Shown: positions 8,643 through 19,618, counted from the stretch's first letter. The stretch: 64,000 bases of DNA from Pseudomonas psychrophila HA-4 (GCF_000282975.1 NZ_ALJC01000038.1:86871-150870); one strand, 5' to 3'. Made by a program: numbers and translations. Notes: generated by a model not told the origin, from the sequence alone.

Positions 8643-9581
8643 ATGACTAAAAAAAGGTACCCCAGACTCCTTGGCTTATTGCCACTTTTCGGCACGTTGC
8701 TGCTGGGAGGCTGCAATATGACATTGCTCGATCCGGTGGGGCAGGTAGGGATCGAAGAGCGGAATCTGATCATCACTGCAACATTGCTGATGCTTCTGGT
8801 CGTGGTTCCGGTCATCTTGATGACCCTGATCTTCGCGTGGAAATATCGCGCGTCGAACAAAGACGCCACATACGCACCGAAATGGTCGCACTCCACCAAG
8901 ATCGAAGTCGTGATCTGGACTGTGCCAATTCTCATCATCATCGCCTTGGGCGTGATTACCTATAAGTCGACTCACGCGCTGGACCCATATCGTCCGCTCG
9001 AGTCTGATGTTAAGCCGATTACCATTGAAGTGGTTTCTCTGGACTGGAAGTGGATGTTCATCTACCCGGAACAGGGCATCGCCACGGTCAACAAGATTGT
9101 GTTCCCGGCTAACACCCCAATCAATTTCCGCATTACCTCCGACGCTGTGATGAACTCGTTCTTCATCCCGGGTCTGGGCGGCCAGATCTACGCCATGGCC
9201 GGCATGACGACCAAGCTGCATTTGATTGCCAACAAAAACGCCGAAATGGATGGCATCTCTGCCAACTACAGCGGCGCGGGTTTCACTGGCATGAAATTCA
9301 AAGCGATCGCCACTTCTCAGGCTGACTTCGACGCCTGGGTAAGTGAAGTCAAAGCGTCACCTAAACAGCTTGATAACGCTGAATACGCGGCCTTGACCAA
9401 ACCTAGCCAGAACAACCCTGTTGAACTCTATTCTTCGGTCACACCGAACCTGTTCCAGACCATCATCGACAAGTATGAAGGTATGAACCCAGGCAAGCCT
9501 GTGAAGCACGAGAAGAAAGAAGTGTCCGGGACCCAAGGTTTGGACAACACCTCGAATTCAGCTGCCGGGGCAGAGGAGTAA
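8643..9581 (+). CDS. cyoA: Cytochrome bo3 ubiquinol oxidase subunit II
   Basis: A 312-residue lipoprotein: signal peptide with lipobox LLGGC (Cys24), two membrane segments (about 40-65 and 85-108), then a periplasmic cupredoxin-like domain. The CuA ligands of cytochrome c oxidases are absent, as expected for a quinol oxidase. The start at 8643 (MTKKRYPRL) is chosen because it gives a proper signal peptide and has GAGGTCG upstream; the longer in-frame start is rejected. First gene of cyoABCDE, separated from cyoB by 3 bases. The complex oxidises ubiquinol, reduces oxygen to water and pumps protons. Confidence 0.97.
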   Translation: MTKKRYPRLLGLLPLFGTLLLGGCNMTLLDPVGQVGIEERNLIITATLLMLLVVVPVILMTLIFAWKYRASNKDATYAPKWSHSTKIEVVIWTVPILIIIALGVITYKSTHALDPYRPLESDVKPITIEVVSLDWKWMFIYPEQGIATVNKIVFPANTPINFRITSDAVMNSFFIPGLGGQIYAMAGMTTKLHLIANKNAEMDGISANYSGAGFTGMKFKAIATSQADFDAWVSEVKASPKQLDNAEYAALTKPSQNNPVELYSSVTPNLFQTIIDKYEGMNPGKPVKHEKKEVSGTQGLDNTSNSAAGAEE

Positions 9582-9584
9582 ACG

Positions 9585-11609
9585 ATGTTAGGTAAATTAA
9601 GTCTGGACGCCATACCGTTCCACGAGCCGATAGTGATGGTTACCGTCGCTATGATTCTGCTCGGCGGGTTGGCGCTCGTCGCTGGTATTACGTATTTCAA
9701 AAAGTGGACCTACCTGTGGACCGAATGGCTAACGTCAGTCGACCACAAGAAGATTGGCGTGATGTACATCATCGTCGCCATGATCATGCTGCTGCGCGGC
9801 TTTGCCGACGCCGTCATGATGCGTACCCAGTTGGCCATGGCCACCGAGGGTTCGCCGGGCTACTTGCCGCCTGAACACTATGACCAGATCTTCACCGCTC
9901 ACGGTGTGATCATGATCATCTTCATGGCGATGCCATTCTTCACCGGCCTGATGAACCTTGCAGTGCCGCTGCAGATCGGCGCGCGTGACGTTGCCTACCC
10001 ATTCCTGAACTCCCTGAGCTTCTGGCTGCTGGTGTCCGGTGTGGTACTGGTTAACCTGTCGCTGGGCGTCGGCGAGTTCGCCAAGACCGGTTGGGTTGCG
10101 TATCCGCCGCTGTCGGGCTTGCAGTACAGTCCGGGCGTGGGTGTCGACTACTACATCTGGGCGCTACAGCTATCGGGGCTAGGTACGACGTTAACCGGGG
10201 TTAACTTCCTGGCGACCGTGCTGAAAATGCGTGCTCCAGGCATGAAACTGATGGACATGCCGATCTTCACCTGGACCTGCACCTGGGCAAACGTTCTGAT
10301 CGTGGCTTCGTTCCCGATCTTGACCGCTACCCTTGCTCTGCTGACGCTTGACCGTTACATGGATTTCCACATTTTCACCAATGAACTTGGTGGCAATCCA
10401 ATGATGTACGTGAACTTGTTCTGGGCGTGGGGTCACCCTGAGGTATACATCCTCATTCTGCCGGCGTTCGGGATCTTCTCTGAAGTCATCTCGACCTTCA
10501 CTGGCAAGCGTCTGTTCGGTCACCACTCGATGGTCTACGCTTCCGGCGCGATCTCGGTACTGGGCTTCATGGTTTGGCTGCACCACTTCTTCACCATGGG
10601 TTCGGGTGCAAGCGTCAACGCCTTCTTCGGCTTGGCGACGATGCTGATTTCTATCCCGACGGGTGTGAAGTTATTTAACTGGCTATTCACCATCTACCGT
10701 GGCCGTCTGCAGTTCACCAGCCAGGTTCTCTGGACCCTGGGCTTTATGGTGACCTTCGCCATCGGTGGTATGACCGGCGTACTGCTGGCCATTCCGGGTG
10801 CTGACTTCGTACTGCACAACAGCCTGTTCGTAATTGCTCACTTCCACAACGTGATCATCGGCGGCGCAGTATTCGGTTACATCGCTGGTTTCAGCTTTTA
10901 CTTCCCTAAAGCCTTCGGCTTCAAGCTGCACGAAGGTTGGGGCAAGGCAGCATTCTGGTTCTGGATCGTCGGCTTCTTCGTTGCCTTCATGCCGCTCTAT
11001 GCACTGGGCTTCATGGGCATGACGCGTCGTCTGAACGCCACTACCAACCCTGAATGGGTGCCTTACCTGTACGTTGCTGCGGTCGGTGCTGCACTGATTG
11101 CCGTAGGTATCGCTTGCCAACTGATCCAGCTGTACGTATCGGTACGTGACCGCAACAAACCAGAGAACGCCTGCGAATTTGGCGATCCATGGAATGGCCA
11201 CACCCTGGAATGGTCGACTTCGTCGCCACCTCCGTTCTACAACTTCGCTGTTGTGCCAACCGTAAACGGTATTGACCCGTTCACCGAGGCCAAAGAAGAA
11301 GGGACTGCGTACAAGGTTCCAGCCAAGTACTCGCCGATCCACATGCCTAGCAACACCGCTACCGGTTTGGTAATGGGCATGCTGCTGACCGTATTCGGTT
11401 TCGCAATGATCTGGCACATCTGGTGGTTGGCGATCGTCAGCCTGGTTGGCACTGTAGGGTATTTCGTCCTGCACGCTGCCCGTGATGACCAAGGCTACAT
11501 GGTGCCGGTGGAAACCATCGAGCGCATCGAAGCCGAGCAGCACAAGCGTCTGTTGGCCGCCAAAGCAATACCGGCTGACCGTGTTGAAACCAAGTTGGGA
11601 CAGGCATAA
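9585..11609 (+). CDS. cyoB: Cytochrome bo3 ubiquinol oxidase subunit I
   Basis: A 674-residue haem-copper oxidase subunit, slightly longer than the 663 residues of E. coli, with about 15 membrane segments. It carries the low-spin haem b, the haem o3 and CuB. Visible ligand motifs are WGHPEVY (CuB His and the cross-linked Tyr region), WLHHFFTMG (two CuB His) and IAHFHNVI (His pair for haem o3 and haem b). It is the catalytic and proton-pumping core of the oxidase. It lies 3 bases after cyoA and 3 bases before cyoC. Confidence 0.98.
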   Translation: MLGKLSLDAIPFHEPIVMVTVAMILLGGLALVAGITYFKKWTYLWTEWLTSVDHKKIGVMYIIVAMIMLLRGFADAVMMRTQLAMATEGSPGYLPPEHYDQIFTAHGVIMIIFMAMPFFTGLMNLAVPLQIGARDVAYPFLNSLSFWLLVSGVVLVNLSLGVGEFAKTGWVAYPPLSGLQYSPGVGVDYYIWALQLSGLGTTLTGVNFLATVLKMRAPGMKLMDMPIFTWTCTWANVLIVASFPILTATLALLTLDRYMDFHIFTNELGGNPMMYVNLFWAWGHPEVYILILPAFGIFSEVISTFTGKRLFGHHSMVYASGAISVLGFMVWLHHFFTMGSGASVNAFFGLATMLISIPTGVKLFNWLFTIYRGRLQFTSQVLWTLGFMVTFAIGGMTGVLLAIPGADFVLHNSLFVIAHFHNVIIGGAVFGYIAGFSFYFPKAFGFKLHEGWGKAAFWFWIVGFFVAFMPLYALGFMGMTRRLNATTNPEWVPYLYVAAVGAALIAVGIACQLIQLYVSVRDRNKPENACEFGDPWNGHTLEWSTSSPPPFYNFAVVPTVNGIDPFTEAKEEGTAYKVPAKYSPIHMPSNTATGLVMGMLLTVFGFAMIWHIWWLAIVSLVGTVGYFVLHAARDDQGYMVPVETIERIEAEQHKRLLAAKAIPADRVETKLGQA

Positions 11610-11612
11610 ACC

Positions 11613-12239
11613 ATGTCGAATATAGCGACCAATGCTGGACACGCTCATGGCCACGACCATGAGCACGATGAGCACCACCACGACGCGGGCGAGACAACCG
11701 TATTTGGTTTCTGGCTCTACCTGATGACCGACTGCATCATCTTTGCATCGCTCTTCGCGGTATACGCAGTACTGGTAGGTAACGTAGCCGGTGGCCCGTC
11801 GGGCCACGACATCTTCGAACTGCCGTACGTGTTGGGTGAAACCGCACTGCTGTTGTTCAGTTCGATCACGTATGGCTTTGCCATGCTGGCGTTCTACAAA
11901 GGCAACAAGAGCGGTGTGCTGACCTGGCTGGGCATCACCTTCCTGCTGGGTGCCGGCTTCATCGGCATGGAAATCAACGAGTTCCACCTGTTGATCTCTG
12001 AGGGCTACGGCCCGCACCGCAGCGGCTTCCTGTCAGCGTTCTTCACCCTGGTCGGTACCCACGGTCTGCACGTGACCTGTGGCCTGATCTGGATGGCGAT
12101 CATGATGTATCAGGTCCAGAAAAAAGGCCTGACCTCGACCAACAAAACGCGTCTGAGCTGCCTGAGCTTGTTCTGGCACTTCCTGGACGTGGTGTGGATC
12201 TGCGTATTCACCGTTGTTTATCTGATGGGGACTCTGTAA
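11613..12239 (+). CDS. cyoC: Cytochrome bo3 ubiquinol oxidase subunit III
   Basis: A 208-residue membrane protein with five predicted helices, matching the usual length of CyoC. The N-terminus is a soluble His/Asp-rich stretch (about residues 8-27), which is common in pseudomonads. It has the subunit III pattern, for example [15 protein letters not shown], and lacks cofactors. It stabilises subunit I in the inner membrane. The stop at 12239 is directly followed by the cyoD ATG. Confidence 0.96.
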   Translation: MSNIATNAGHAHGHDHEHDEHHHDAGETTVFGFWLYLMTDCIIFASLFAVYAVLVGNVAGGPSGHDIFELPYVLGETALLLFSSITYGFAMLAFYKGNKSGVLTWLGITFLLGAGFIGMEINEFHLLISEGYGPHRSGFLSAFFTLVGTHGLHVTCGLIWMAIMMYQVQKKGLTSTNKTRLSCLSLFWHFLDVVWICVFTVVYLMGTL

Positions 12240-12566
12240 ATGGCTAACGCACATTCTGACGGCGCGAACCACGGCAGCGTGAAGTCCTACGCAACTGGCT
12301 TCATCTTGTCGGTGATCCTGACCGCAATTCCGTTTTGGCTGGTGATGAACCCAATCCTGGCTAAATCGACCACCTTGGCTATCGTGCTGTTGACTGCGGT
12401 GATTCAGGTCGTTGTTCACCTGGTGTACTTCCTGCACATGGACCGTTCGCCAGAACAACGCAACAGTGTTGCAGCGTTGGTGTTCTCGGCGCTGGTGATT
12501 GTCCTGCTGGTGGGCTTGTCCCTGTGGATTATGTTCAGCATCCACGCTGAAATGATGGCGAAGTGA
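12240..12566 (+). CDS. cyoD: Cytochrome bo3 ubiquinol oxidase subunit IV
   Basis: A 108-residue small membrane protein with three helices, almost the same length as E. coli CyoD (109). Typical segments include [18 protein letters not shown] and [10 protein letters not shown]. It helps assembly of the CuB centre in subunit I. It starts right at the end of cyoC and is followed after 10 bases by cyoE. Confidence 0.95.
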   Translation: MANAHSDGANHGSVKSYATGFILSVILTAIPFWLVMNPILAKSTTLAIVLLTAVIQVVVHLVYFLHMDRSPEQRNSVAALVFSALVIVLLVGLSLWIMFSIHAEMMAK

Positions 12567-12576
12567 GGTAAACCCG

Positions 12577-13464
12577 ATGTCCTTTAAGCACTTTATCCAA
12601 ATCACCAAACCGGGGATCATTTTCGGTAACGTGCTTTCTGTGGCAGGCGGGTTCTTCCTGGCCTCGAAGGGGCATTTTGATCTTGCCCTCTTCCTGGCCG
12701 CGGTAATCGGCACCTCTTTGGTCGTTGCGTCTGGTTGCGTGTTTAATAACTGCATAGACCGTGACATCGACATCAAGATGGACCGCACCAAAAATCGCGT
12801 ACTGGTTCAAGGCCTCATCTCCCTCAAAGTGGCGTTGATTTATGCCACCTTGCTGGGGGTTGCAGGGCTTGTACTGCTGTATCGCGTGGCCAACCCGTTG
12901 GCGGCCTTGTTCGCCGCGATTGGCTTCGTGATCTACGTGGGTTTGTACAGCCTGTACTTTAAGCGCAAGTCGGTTCACGGCACGCTTATAGGCAGCCTGT
13001 CGGGTGCAATGCCGCCGGTCATTGGTTACGTTGCAGTGAGCAATCACTTCGACATGGCCGCGCTGACCTTGCTGGTGATGTTCAGCCTGTGGCAGATGCC
13101 GCATTCCTACGCTATCGCGATCTTCCGCTTCAATGATTACCTGGCCGCATCGATTCCAGTGTTGCCAGTGAAGCGCGGGATCAAAGTCGCCAAGAAGCAC
13201 ATCCTGCTCTACATCCTCGCGTTCCTGATCGCGACCCTGATGCTCACCCTCGGCGGATACGCCGGCATGAGCTACATGGCCGTCGCAGCCGCGATGGGCA
13301 TGTACTGGCTGTACATGGCGTGGACCGGCTACAAAGCCGTTGACGACAAGGTGTGGGCGCGCAAGCTGTTCGTGTTCTCCATCTTCACCATCACCGCCCT
13401 GAGCGTCATGATGTCCCTGGACTTCAAAGTGCCGACCGAGTTGTTACTGACCTACGCGCACTAA
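12577..13464 (+). CDS. cyoE: Protohaem IX farnesyltransferase (haem O synthase)
   Basis: A 295-residue UbiA-superfamily prenyltransferase with about nine membrane helices. The Asp-rich motif [15 protein letters not shown] (about residues 52-66) binds farnesyl diphosphate through Mg2+; the second conserved loop is YSLYFKRKS. It makes haem O from haem B for the bo3 oxidase encoded by the four preceding genes. GAGGTAA at 12565-12571 is a good ribosome site. Last gene of the operon, followed by a bidirectional terminator. Confidence 0.97.
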   Translation: MSFKHFIQITKPGIIFGNVLSVAGGFFLASKGHFDLALFLAAVIGTSLVVASGCVFNNCIDRDIDIKMDRTKNRVLVQGLISLKVALIYATLLGVAGLVLLYRVANPLAALFAAIGFVIYVGLYSLYFKRKSVHGTLIGSLSGAMPPVIGYVAVSNHFDMAALTLLVMFSLWQMPHSYAIAIFRFNDYLAASIPVLPVKRGIKVAKKHILLYILAFLIATLMLTLGGYAGMSYMAVAAAMGMYWLYMAWTGYKAVDDKVWARKLFVFSIFTITALSVMMSLDFKVPTELLLTYAH

Positions 13465-13475
13465 GACAGCCAGAC

Positions 13476-13513
13476 AAAAAAACCGCCCTTCGATAAGAAG
13501 GGCGGTTTTTTTC
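13476..13513. terminator. Bidirectional terminator between cyoE and the large minus-strand gene
   Basis: A 10-bp stem, AACCGCCCTT (13481-13490) with AAGGGCGGTT (13498-13507), is flanked by an A run on the left and a T run on the right, so it can terminate both converging genes. Confidence 0.93.
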
Positions 13514-13527
13514 GTTTTTACAGGGTA

Positions 13528-16500
13528 TTAAGCCCAGGAGTGTTCGTTTCCAACTTCGATAATGTATTTTGTTGCAAACGGAAAGTAGTGGTTGGTGCAG
13601 TCAATCGCATGTTTGTAATGTACGGGGTCATAGATGCCTTGTGTCTGGAACGTTCCGTACTTGGGCATCAACTGAAACACCGTTCTATACACATCAGGTA
13701 CCTTATCCATCAGTACATCATTCATCAGGGCGGGGCCGGTGAGTTGAAAATATTTCTTATGATAGGTTTTGAAATCGGCCTGGTTTTTGATCAATGCTTC
13801 ACCCGTCAGGGTCACATCAAGTATGGGCTTAGGCTGTAAGTAAAAAGCCTTGTTGTCTAGAAAGCGATTATGCATTTCGGCAGAGATAGCGGTTAACAGG
13901 TTGTTGTTCGGATGTGATGCGAAGTGGCTGGTGTTATAGCCTTCAAAGTCCAACGTTTTTTCCGTGACGATGCCACCTAGCAAAAGGTCATGCGGTGCTG
14001 CTTTAATATCGTCGGCAACGAGCGGGATGATCAATACATCATCCAAGTCCAGATACAGACCACCGTAATAGTTAACCAGTGGAAAACGCATAACGTCGCT
14101 GGCCGCAGACCAGGTTTTATAGTCGGCCTCTACAATGCTTGTGTATTGCTCGGCATTCGAACTGTTTTTAAATACATCGTAAAAGGCTTCCTCTCTGATG
14201 TTAGAGAGCTGTAACTTGGGTGCGTATAACGCACATGCCAGTTTTATTTTTTCGAACAGATCGGCGCTAACATCGAGATGCAAGGTCGAGGTGAACTCAG
14301 TGGACAGCCTCAAGTTTTGAGCAATGATATTAATCAAATGGTTACCCGGTGCTTGGTTGCCGATCCAGAGGTAATGAATTTGATTCGGAATGGCCACGGG
14401 ATTTTGAGGCAGTTGAGGTAATTGGGGCAGGGTCAAGGGCACAAGATTTTTGGCAGGCGGGAGTGACGACTTAAGGGCGTTTAAGGTTTCAATACTGCCT
14501 TTCTGCCATTTCCCCGCAGCATTAAGCCAAAGCGGATCGCCGAAACTCATATCAACTTCGACGTTTGTCCCGGGTATTTTAAGCAGGGTACGTTCACGCC
14601 AATGGCCAAGGTTGGCGTCATACGCAACCGGAACCGCGTAGTGGCTCAACATGACTGTATAGTCGGGCGTTTTGTCAGGTGCGTTGAGATTAAGCACTTC
14701 ATCCATGGGCACATTTAGACTGCGTTGAAAGAACGTGACGGTCGAGGATGTTTCCATTCCTCCTGCTAGTCCGCCACGGGCAAGTTCCCACACGTTTTCA
14801 GCTGCATTGAAGTGAACCTCTGGGCCTATGACGGTGCCCTTATATACCTTGAGTGAGGCACTGCCGGCAGGGCGTGTCACAGCAAAAATATTTCCCTGCA
14901 TACTTATGTAGGTTACCCCCGCTACTTGGTAACGGTTATCGACTCGCGGAACGCTAGATAAGTCAACATCGTCGATATGAAATTGATGCTGTTGAGCAAT
15001 ATTCAGTTTTCGTGAACCCCATGAAAAATCAGGGTTGAAGGGAACCAGAGGTCTACTAACGAGTGGGCTGTTAAGTGTTTTTTGCTGGATTAAAGGGGCC
15101 GTTAGAAATGAGGAATAGGCGGCCTCGGGGTTCAGTGTGGTTTTAAGTTCTACCAATGAAATGACGTTATTCAGCGACATTCCGGCTTGCAGTTTTCGCT
15201 GAATGAATGCCACCCCTTTGAGGCCGCCTCGGAACAAAAGCCCCGCCAGTGCCAAGGGATTGGCGGCAGAAATCACGCCTTTGCCCAACGTCGTGGCAAA
15301 GACTTTGCTGGCATAAAGCGTTTTCATGGACGTCAGTGCAAACCTGGATACGCCGAACGATGTACTGCGCACCACAATCTTGCCCAGTGTGATTGAGGCC
15401 CTGAACCCGCTGTAAGCCGCTTTGCCGAAGGGCACAACAAACGCCAGAACTTCCAGTGCGCCAAATATCACAGTCCATGCGCTTACGTTCTTGCTCTCGA
15501 TGTCTCTATAGAGGAAGTAGAACGGAATAATAACTCTGAAAATGGCTTCGGTTCGGCCGACCAACTCATCTTTGTACGACTCGTAAGGAGTGGTGCCCCT
15601 AAATGCAGGACGCAGACTCGATAGGCTCTGGCTGAAGATTGAGCCGATCAGTTTTTCGCACAGTTGGTGCACACGCACCTCCTCGCTAATCTCGGTCGGG
15701 TTAGTCCACGTAAAGCTCAACTTCAATGCTGGCGTGACCTTCAGAGCACCGGGCGTGCCTGTTAGGTAGGCTTCTTGATCCAGTTCAGGTACGCCAGTGA
15801 CGTACCGCTTTGAATCGGTCGGTGCCCACTCATCCGCGTCAAACAGGACGTGTGCGTTGCCCTCAGCCCTTATTTTCCTGATGGTCCCGGAAGGGCAAAA
15901 AACTTCATAAAAGTCGGTGGTTTGCGGGTCTGCTGAAAATGCCAGTACACCATAGAAGCCAGGTACTTCTGCGCCCTCAACCGTGAAAGAGACCCTCAGG
16001 AAATAATCGACATTGAGCAGGCCGTGACGCAGTTCTGGGCTTAAGTCATTGATCGCTTGTTTGAGCAACACCATCAGTGCCGCGTTGTTTTTTTGTTGAA
16101 AGGCATCGAACTGTTCATTGAATGCTTTCAATAGCGTGCAGCCGCCTAATCCCTTGGACTCCAAGCCCAGCACGCTGTCGGATAAGGCACGATCCTGCCC
16201 GCAGGTCATATAGCGCTCCAGCAGAGACATGTTCATGTTTCGGCCGCGAGTTTTGAAGCGGGGGACGAAGTATTCATGGATTTCAGCGTCAGTAAATGGC
16301 CTCTTTTTGTGCACATCGATGAGCGGGTGTTGGTCTGACAATTGCTGAAGTGCCATCTTTTTGCGACCCGGCGGGAGTTGCACCAGTGTCGTCATGGCCA
16401 AGGCCTTTTGCTCTTCAAGGTCGATGACGTATTGCAGGGCGATCATCACGTCTTCAGATTCCACCTCTGCCGTATCGGTGATGGGGATTTTCCCGCGGCA

Positions 16501-19296
16501 CATTGCAAAATGCAGAACCGGCTCTCGACGTAGCACGCTTATGGCCAGTTGTTCATCGTGGCTCAGCGATTGAGTGAGGGTCGTGTTCAATAGCTCGACC
16601 AGTCGCTTATACCCCAGCGCTACCGCGGCGCCGATGTGGGCTGATTCGGCCAGTGCCACGGCGTGGCGAAAGGTGATGGCGTCGTGGGTATCGCCATAGC
16701 GCAGATCCTGCGGTACGTCATACACCATCAACTGCGGGCAGTAGCGCCCAGCAATCAACTCAAAAGCCAGACGCAGGGCGGGTTCGGTCGTGCATTGGAG
16801 CGTGCTGCGCAGATGCTCCATAACCAGGCGCCGGACCTCTCTGATCGAGTGACCGCCCATTGCAGGGGTATTCAAGTTAAGCCCGCAGACATAGCCTTCG
16901 CTGTGGTTCTCGGGTGGGCATAGGTAGTCTGTGATACAGGCCCGCGCCAGCGTCCTGGTCATACTGGGCGTTGCCTCCTTGCGCTCTTGCTCTGTCCATG
17001 AGGACGTGCCGACAACGGCCCGTTCCAACTGATGAAAAGCAGGTGAATCGAGCACTATGCTCATAACCGAGGAGAGTGTCGTATCGCCATGCAGCCCTGA
17101 GTCGGGAATTCTGGGGCTAGGGAAAAAAGTGGAGAACGCCAGATACGCCGTCAGCGCATTGATATCCGGCGTGCGCTCATCTGCTGAAATAAAGCTATTG
17201 ATGTCCAGCGTGGAGGAGGGTACCGGTGCGTTGGCTGATGCCCTAAGGCGTGAGTTCATCGGCCCGGTGCTAGAGCTTTCTTTAGCAGCGCTGCCCAGCA
17301 ACAAAAAGCACGACGTCAGGTAGTGATAGTCGGCGGGGAAAAACTTGTTTTTTCGAACCGCTTGCTGCGTCGCAATGATTACCCGGTGATTAATGCTATC
17401 AATCTCGGGTATTGCTCGAGTGTGGCTGACATATTTATGGACCAGCGTCAGGCCAATTTCGAAGGTGATCGGCACGCTTTCTGAAATCGGATCAAGTCCC
17501 TCGTCAAGCACCTTCCTCAGCAACGTTTTGTTGTGGGGCTTAGCCAGCAGGTCGCTGGCGAATGCTCTGAATTGGGCATCGGTGATCAGTGTTTGCAGCT
17601 CCTGCGATGGCTTCAGTTCGTTGGCAATATTGGGCATTGGCAGCGGGCGATGAAGGGGCAACTCCATACCCGGGTTTTGCTGGATAAAAAAAGCCTGAGC
17701 TATCGCTTCGGGGGGGATGCGTTTAATAACACGGTCAGCGCGGGCATTTAAAAAATCGACAATGGAGGGCTCCAATGTACGTCGTGTTGCTATGTCGAAC
17801 ACGGTGCTCAGGTGCGCCGCGTGTGTTTTGGTTTCAAGCGTACGGGACTGTTTAAAAACGGTGTTGATGTCCTGATAACTTTGTTCGAGCTCAAAAGCGA
17901 TCAGCTCTTCAACGGTGTTTTTTCTGAGGGGGTCCGCTTTCACGGTTTTGTTTACGTGGTGACTGAAAAACGCCGTTTCAGCCTTATGACCAAAGGCCAC
18001 CTGCTCAACCCAGGCTGGGAGCGTTTGGCGGTTGTTTAACTGCCGGTTTAGTGCGGCTCTTGCTTGCCGCATGTTGGCGAACACTTCAAAGCCGTTTTGC
18101 AGGGTGAACACATACGTGGTCAATGGCGGTGCACCGGTTGAAGTGCTGACCTTGAATGCCACGGCCAATGAGCAGCGCCGCGGTGTTAATGATGTGGCAT
18201 TGCGTATGGCGATACGCGCAGCCCGCAGTGTATTTGGCGCTTGAGGAGTGTCTTGATAAATCAGGGAGCGGATGGCCATGTCATCGTCATGGTCAAGGCT
18301 GCCATCGGCGCACAAAAGCTGCAGTTGTGTTTCCAGTAACAACCTGAAGAGGGCCGTGTAGCTCTGCTCTCTTGTCGGGGCCTCGGCGCGGGTATCTATG
18401 GGGCTGCCCCAGTAGTGCTTTAAGCTTTCGATGTAGGTCGTGTTGAGATTTTTGATGCGCTCATAGAAGGCCCTGTACTGAGGCTCAGTGATCGACAGGT
18501 ACTCTTCCTGGGATGAGTTCAGTTGCGTGCGAAAGCGAATTTCAAGGGGCAGATGCACCGGCTCTATGGGAGGGGAGGTCGCTAGCGATTGCCGAATCAG
18601 GCTCGATAGGCTTTGTTCAAGCACGTTGTCATCTGTTCTGTCGACAAACCACAGTGAGTCGAAGTTGGCGAGCAGCAGCGTATCCGGTAGGTCGGTAAAA
18701 GTGGCCTTGAGTTGCGCGTGTATACAGTCCATCAGGCTTGGTTGCCTGGCTAACAGCATCTCAATGCTGTTGTTAGTTATCAGTCTGTTGGTCAGTACTT
18801 GTTGAAGGTTGTTCAGGTGCTGGCGGTCGAGCAGAGTGGCGATGAAATGGGTGGTGCATTCGCTCATCACCCGGTTCAGCGGAAAACTGGATAGCGTCGC
18901 AACAATGGTCTCTCTGAACCTAGCGCGTGACGTTTGATGCGGCTGGAGCAGGGGGTAACTCAGTGACGTAAATTCGACGCGCCAAATCAGATTGGCCAAT
19001 TTGCAAACAAGGTCCCGTACGTGCTGATGATCTGTTTTATCAAGATCAGTGCCAATGGCCTGCGCGGTTGTGCGGCGTGCACTGAGTTGTGTGCAAAACG
19101 CCTTAAGGAATAGTGGGTCAGCGCACTGTTCCTTCGAAAGATCAGTTACGGAGGACTCTCTGAGCAGTCCGGCAATGATTTTCATCGCCAGATTAAAAGC
19201 GGCTGAGTCGCTGCGGTCGGTCGTGCGGTAGCCTAAGTTATTAGCAATCTCATAGATATCAATGTTCGCCAATTTTTGGCTGCTGTGGGTGTTCAT
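13528..19296 (-). CDS. Giant toxin-like protein with C-terminal TcdA/TcdB-type glycosyltransferase domain
   Basis: A 1922-residue protein. The C-terminal part (about 1635-1922) is a DXD glycosyltransferase: IHYLWIGN with W1644, then SDVMR (D1734, R1737) and YLDLDD (D1750, D1752). The D-x2-R and 16/18-residue spacing to the two metal-binding aspartates is the same as in clostridial TcdB (D270, R273, D286, D288). The chain ends in EHSWA, like the terminal Ser-Trp of this fold. The middle (about 1000-1230) resembles large Pseudomonas proteins annotated as dermonecrotic-toxin-like (DUF6543 type), and a hydrophobic stretch lies near 1270-1330. No signal peptide, Rhs, VgrG or immunity gene is seen. 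Probable role: an effector that glycosylates target proteins; secretion route and target unknown. The AT-rich upstream gap suggests acquired DNA. Confidence 0.8.
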   Translation of the reverse strand: MNTHSSQKLANIDIYEIANNLGYRTTDRSDSAAFNLAMKIIAGLLRESSVTDLSKEQCADPLFLKAFCTQLSARRTTAQAIGTDLDKTDHQHVRDLVCKLANLIWRVEFTSLSYPLLQPHQTSRARFRETIVATLSSFPLNRVMSECTTHFIATLLDRQHLNNLQQVLTNRLITNNSIEMLLARQPSLMDCIHAQLKATFTDLPDTLLLANFDSLWFVDRTDDNVLEQSLSSLIRQSLATSPPIEPVHLPLEIRFRTQLNSSQEEYLSITEPQYRAFYERIKNLNTTYIESLKHYWGSPIDTRAEAPTREQSYTALFRLLLETQLQLLCADGSLDHDDDMAIRSLIYQDTPQAPNTLRAARIAIRNATSLTPRRCSLAVAFKVSTSTGAPPLTTYVFTLQNGFEVFANMRQARAALNRQLNNRQTLPAWVEQVAFGHKAETAFFSHHVNKTVKADPLRKNTVEELIAFELEQSYQDINTVFKQSRTLETKTHAAHLSTVFDIATRRTLEPSIVDFLNARADRVIKRIPPEAIAQAFFIQQNPGMELPLHRPLPMPNIANELKPSQELQTLITDAQFRAFASDLLAKPHNKTLLRKVLDEGLDPISESVPITFEIGLTLVHKYVSHTRAIPEIDSINHRVIIATQQAVRKNKFFPADYHYLTSCFLLLGSAAKESSSTGPMNSRLRASANAPVPSSTLDINSFISADERTPDINALTAYLAFSTFFPSPRIPDSGLHGDTTLSSVMSIVLDSPAFHQLERAVVGTSSWTEQERKEATPSMTRTLARACITDYLCPPENHSEGYVCGLNLNTPAMGGHSIREVRRLVMEHLRSTLQCTTEPALRLAFELIAGRYCPQLMVYDVPQDLRYGDTHDAITFRHAVALAESAHIGAAVALGYKRLVELLNTTLTQSLSHDEQLAISVLRREPVLHFAMCRGKIPITDTAEVESEDVMIALQYVIDLEEQKALAMTTLVQLPPGRKKMALQQLSDQHPLIDVHKKRPFTDAEIHEYFVPRFKTRGRNMNMSLLERYMTCGQDRALSDSVLGLESKGLGGCTLLKAFNEQFDAFQQKNNAALMVLLKQAINDLSPELRHGLLNVDYFLRVSFTVEGAEVPGFYGVLAFSADPQTTDFYEVFCPSGTIRKIRAEGNAHVLFDADEWAPTDSKRYVTGVPELDQEAYLTGTPGALKVTPALKLSFTWTNPTEISEEVRVHQLCEKLIGSIFSQSLSSLRPAFRGTTPYESYKDELVGRTEAIFRVIIPFYFLYRDIESKNVSAWTVIFGALEVLAFVVPFGKAAYSGFRASITLGKIVVRSTSFGVSRFALTSMKTLYASKVFATTLGKGVISAANPLALAGLLFRGGLKGVAFIQRKLQAGMSLNNVISLVELKTTLNPEAAYSSFLTAPLIQQKTLNSPLVSRPLVPFNPDFSWGSRKLNIAQQHQFHIDDVDLSSVPRVDNRYQVAGVTYISMQGNIFAVTRPAGSASLKVYKGTVIGPEVHFNAAENVWELARGGLAGGMETSSTVTFFQRSLNVPMDEVLNLNAPDKTPDYTVMLSHYAVPVAYDANLGHWRERTLLKIPGTNVEVDMSFGDPLWLNAAGKWQKGSIETLNALKSSLPPAKNLVPLTLPQLPQLPQNPVAIPNQIHYLWIGNQAPGNHLINIIAQNLRLSTEFTSTLHLDVSADLFEKIKLACALYAPKLQLSNIREEAFYDVFKNSSNAEQYTSIVEADYKTWSAASDVMRFPLVNYYGGLYLDLDDVLIIPLVADDIKAAPHDLLLGGIVTEKTLDFEGYNTSHFASHPNNNLLTAISAEMHNRFLDNKAFYLQPKPILDVTLTGEALIKNQADFKTYHKKYFQLTGPALMNDVLMDKVPDVYRTVFQLMPKYGTFQTQGIYDPVHYKHAIDCTNHYFPFATKYIIEVGNEHSWA

Positions 19297-19618
19297 GGGA
19301 TGTCACTTACTGGTGGGGAGTAACATCAAGGTAAGTCAAGAGTTCAGGGGCGGGTGGTAGATATGTATATATAAAGTTGTTTGGCTAATTAATTAAGATA
19401 TAGTGCTTTACTAAAGTTTTAGGTCGTAGGCGTATTCTCTGGAGGGTGTATTTTATAGAAAGTATTTCTTTTTAATGCTATGAGGGCTCCTGTGTGTATA
19501 ACGTGCCAATTAGACAGTTTTTATAATCTGTTCGGCACTAAGCGTTAAGGCTTTTTGAACGTTAGTGCAATGGAATGTGAGCACAAACAGTTCACACCTA
19601 GATAACTTCGCATAAAGG
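19297..19618. other. AT-rich region upstream of the giant gene
   Basis: No gene is seen. The segment is clearly richer in A and T than its surroundings (for example TATATATAAAG near 19366 and TTAATTAATTAAG-like runs near 19388). It should contain the promoter of the 1922-residue gene, which reads leftwards. AT-rich promoters of this kind are typical of horizontally acquired toxin genes silenced by MvaT-like proteins; that part is inference. Confidence 0.5.

Noticed and set aside
10683..12017. 444-codon minus-strand frame across cyoB-cyoC
   Set aside because: Antisense shadow of highly conserved oxidase genes; composition rich in His, Gln and Arg, as expected from reverse-complement codons.
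13528..19296. Type VI secretion or Rhs cargo cassette
   Set aside because: No VgrG, PAAR, Hcp, Rhs repeat or immunity gene next to the giant gene; it is flanked by cyoE and an omega-transaminase.
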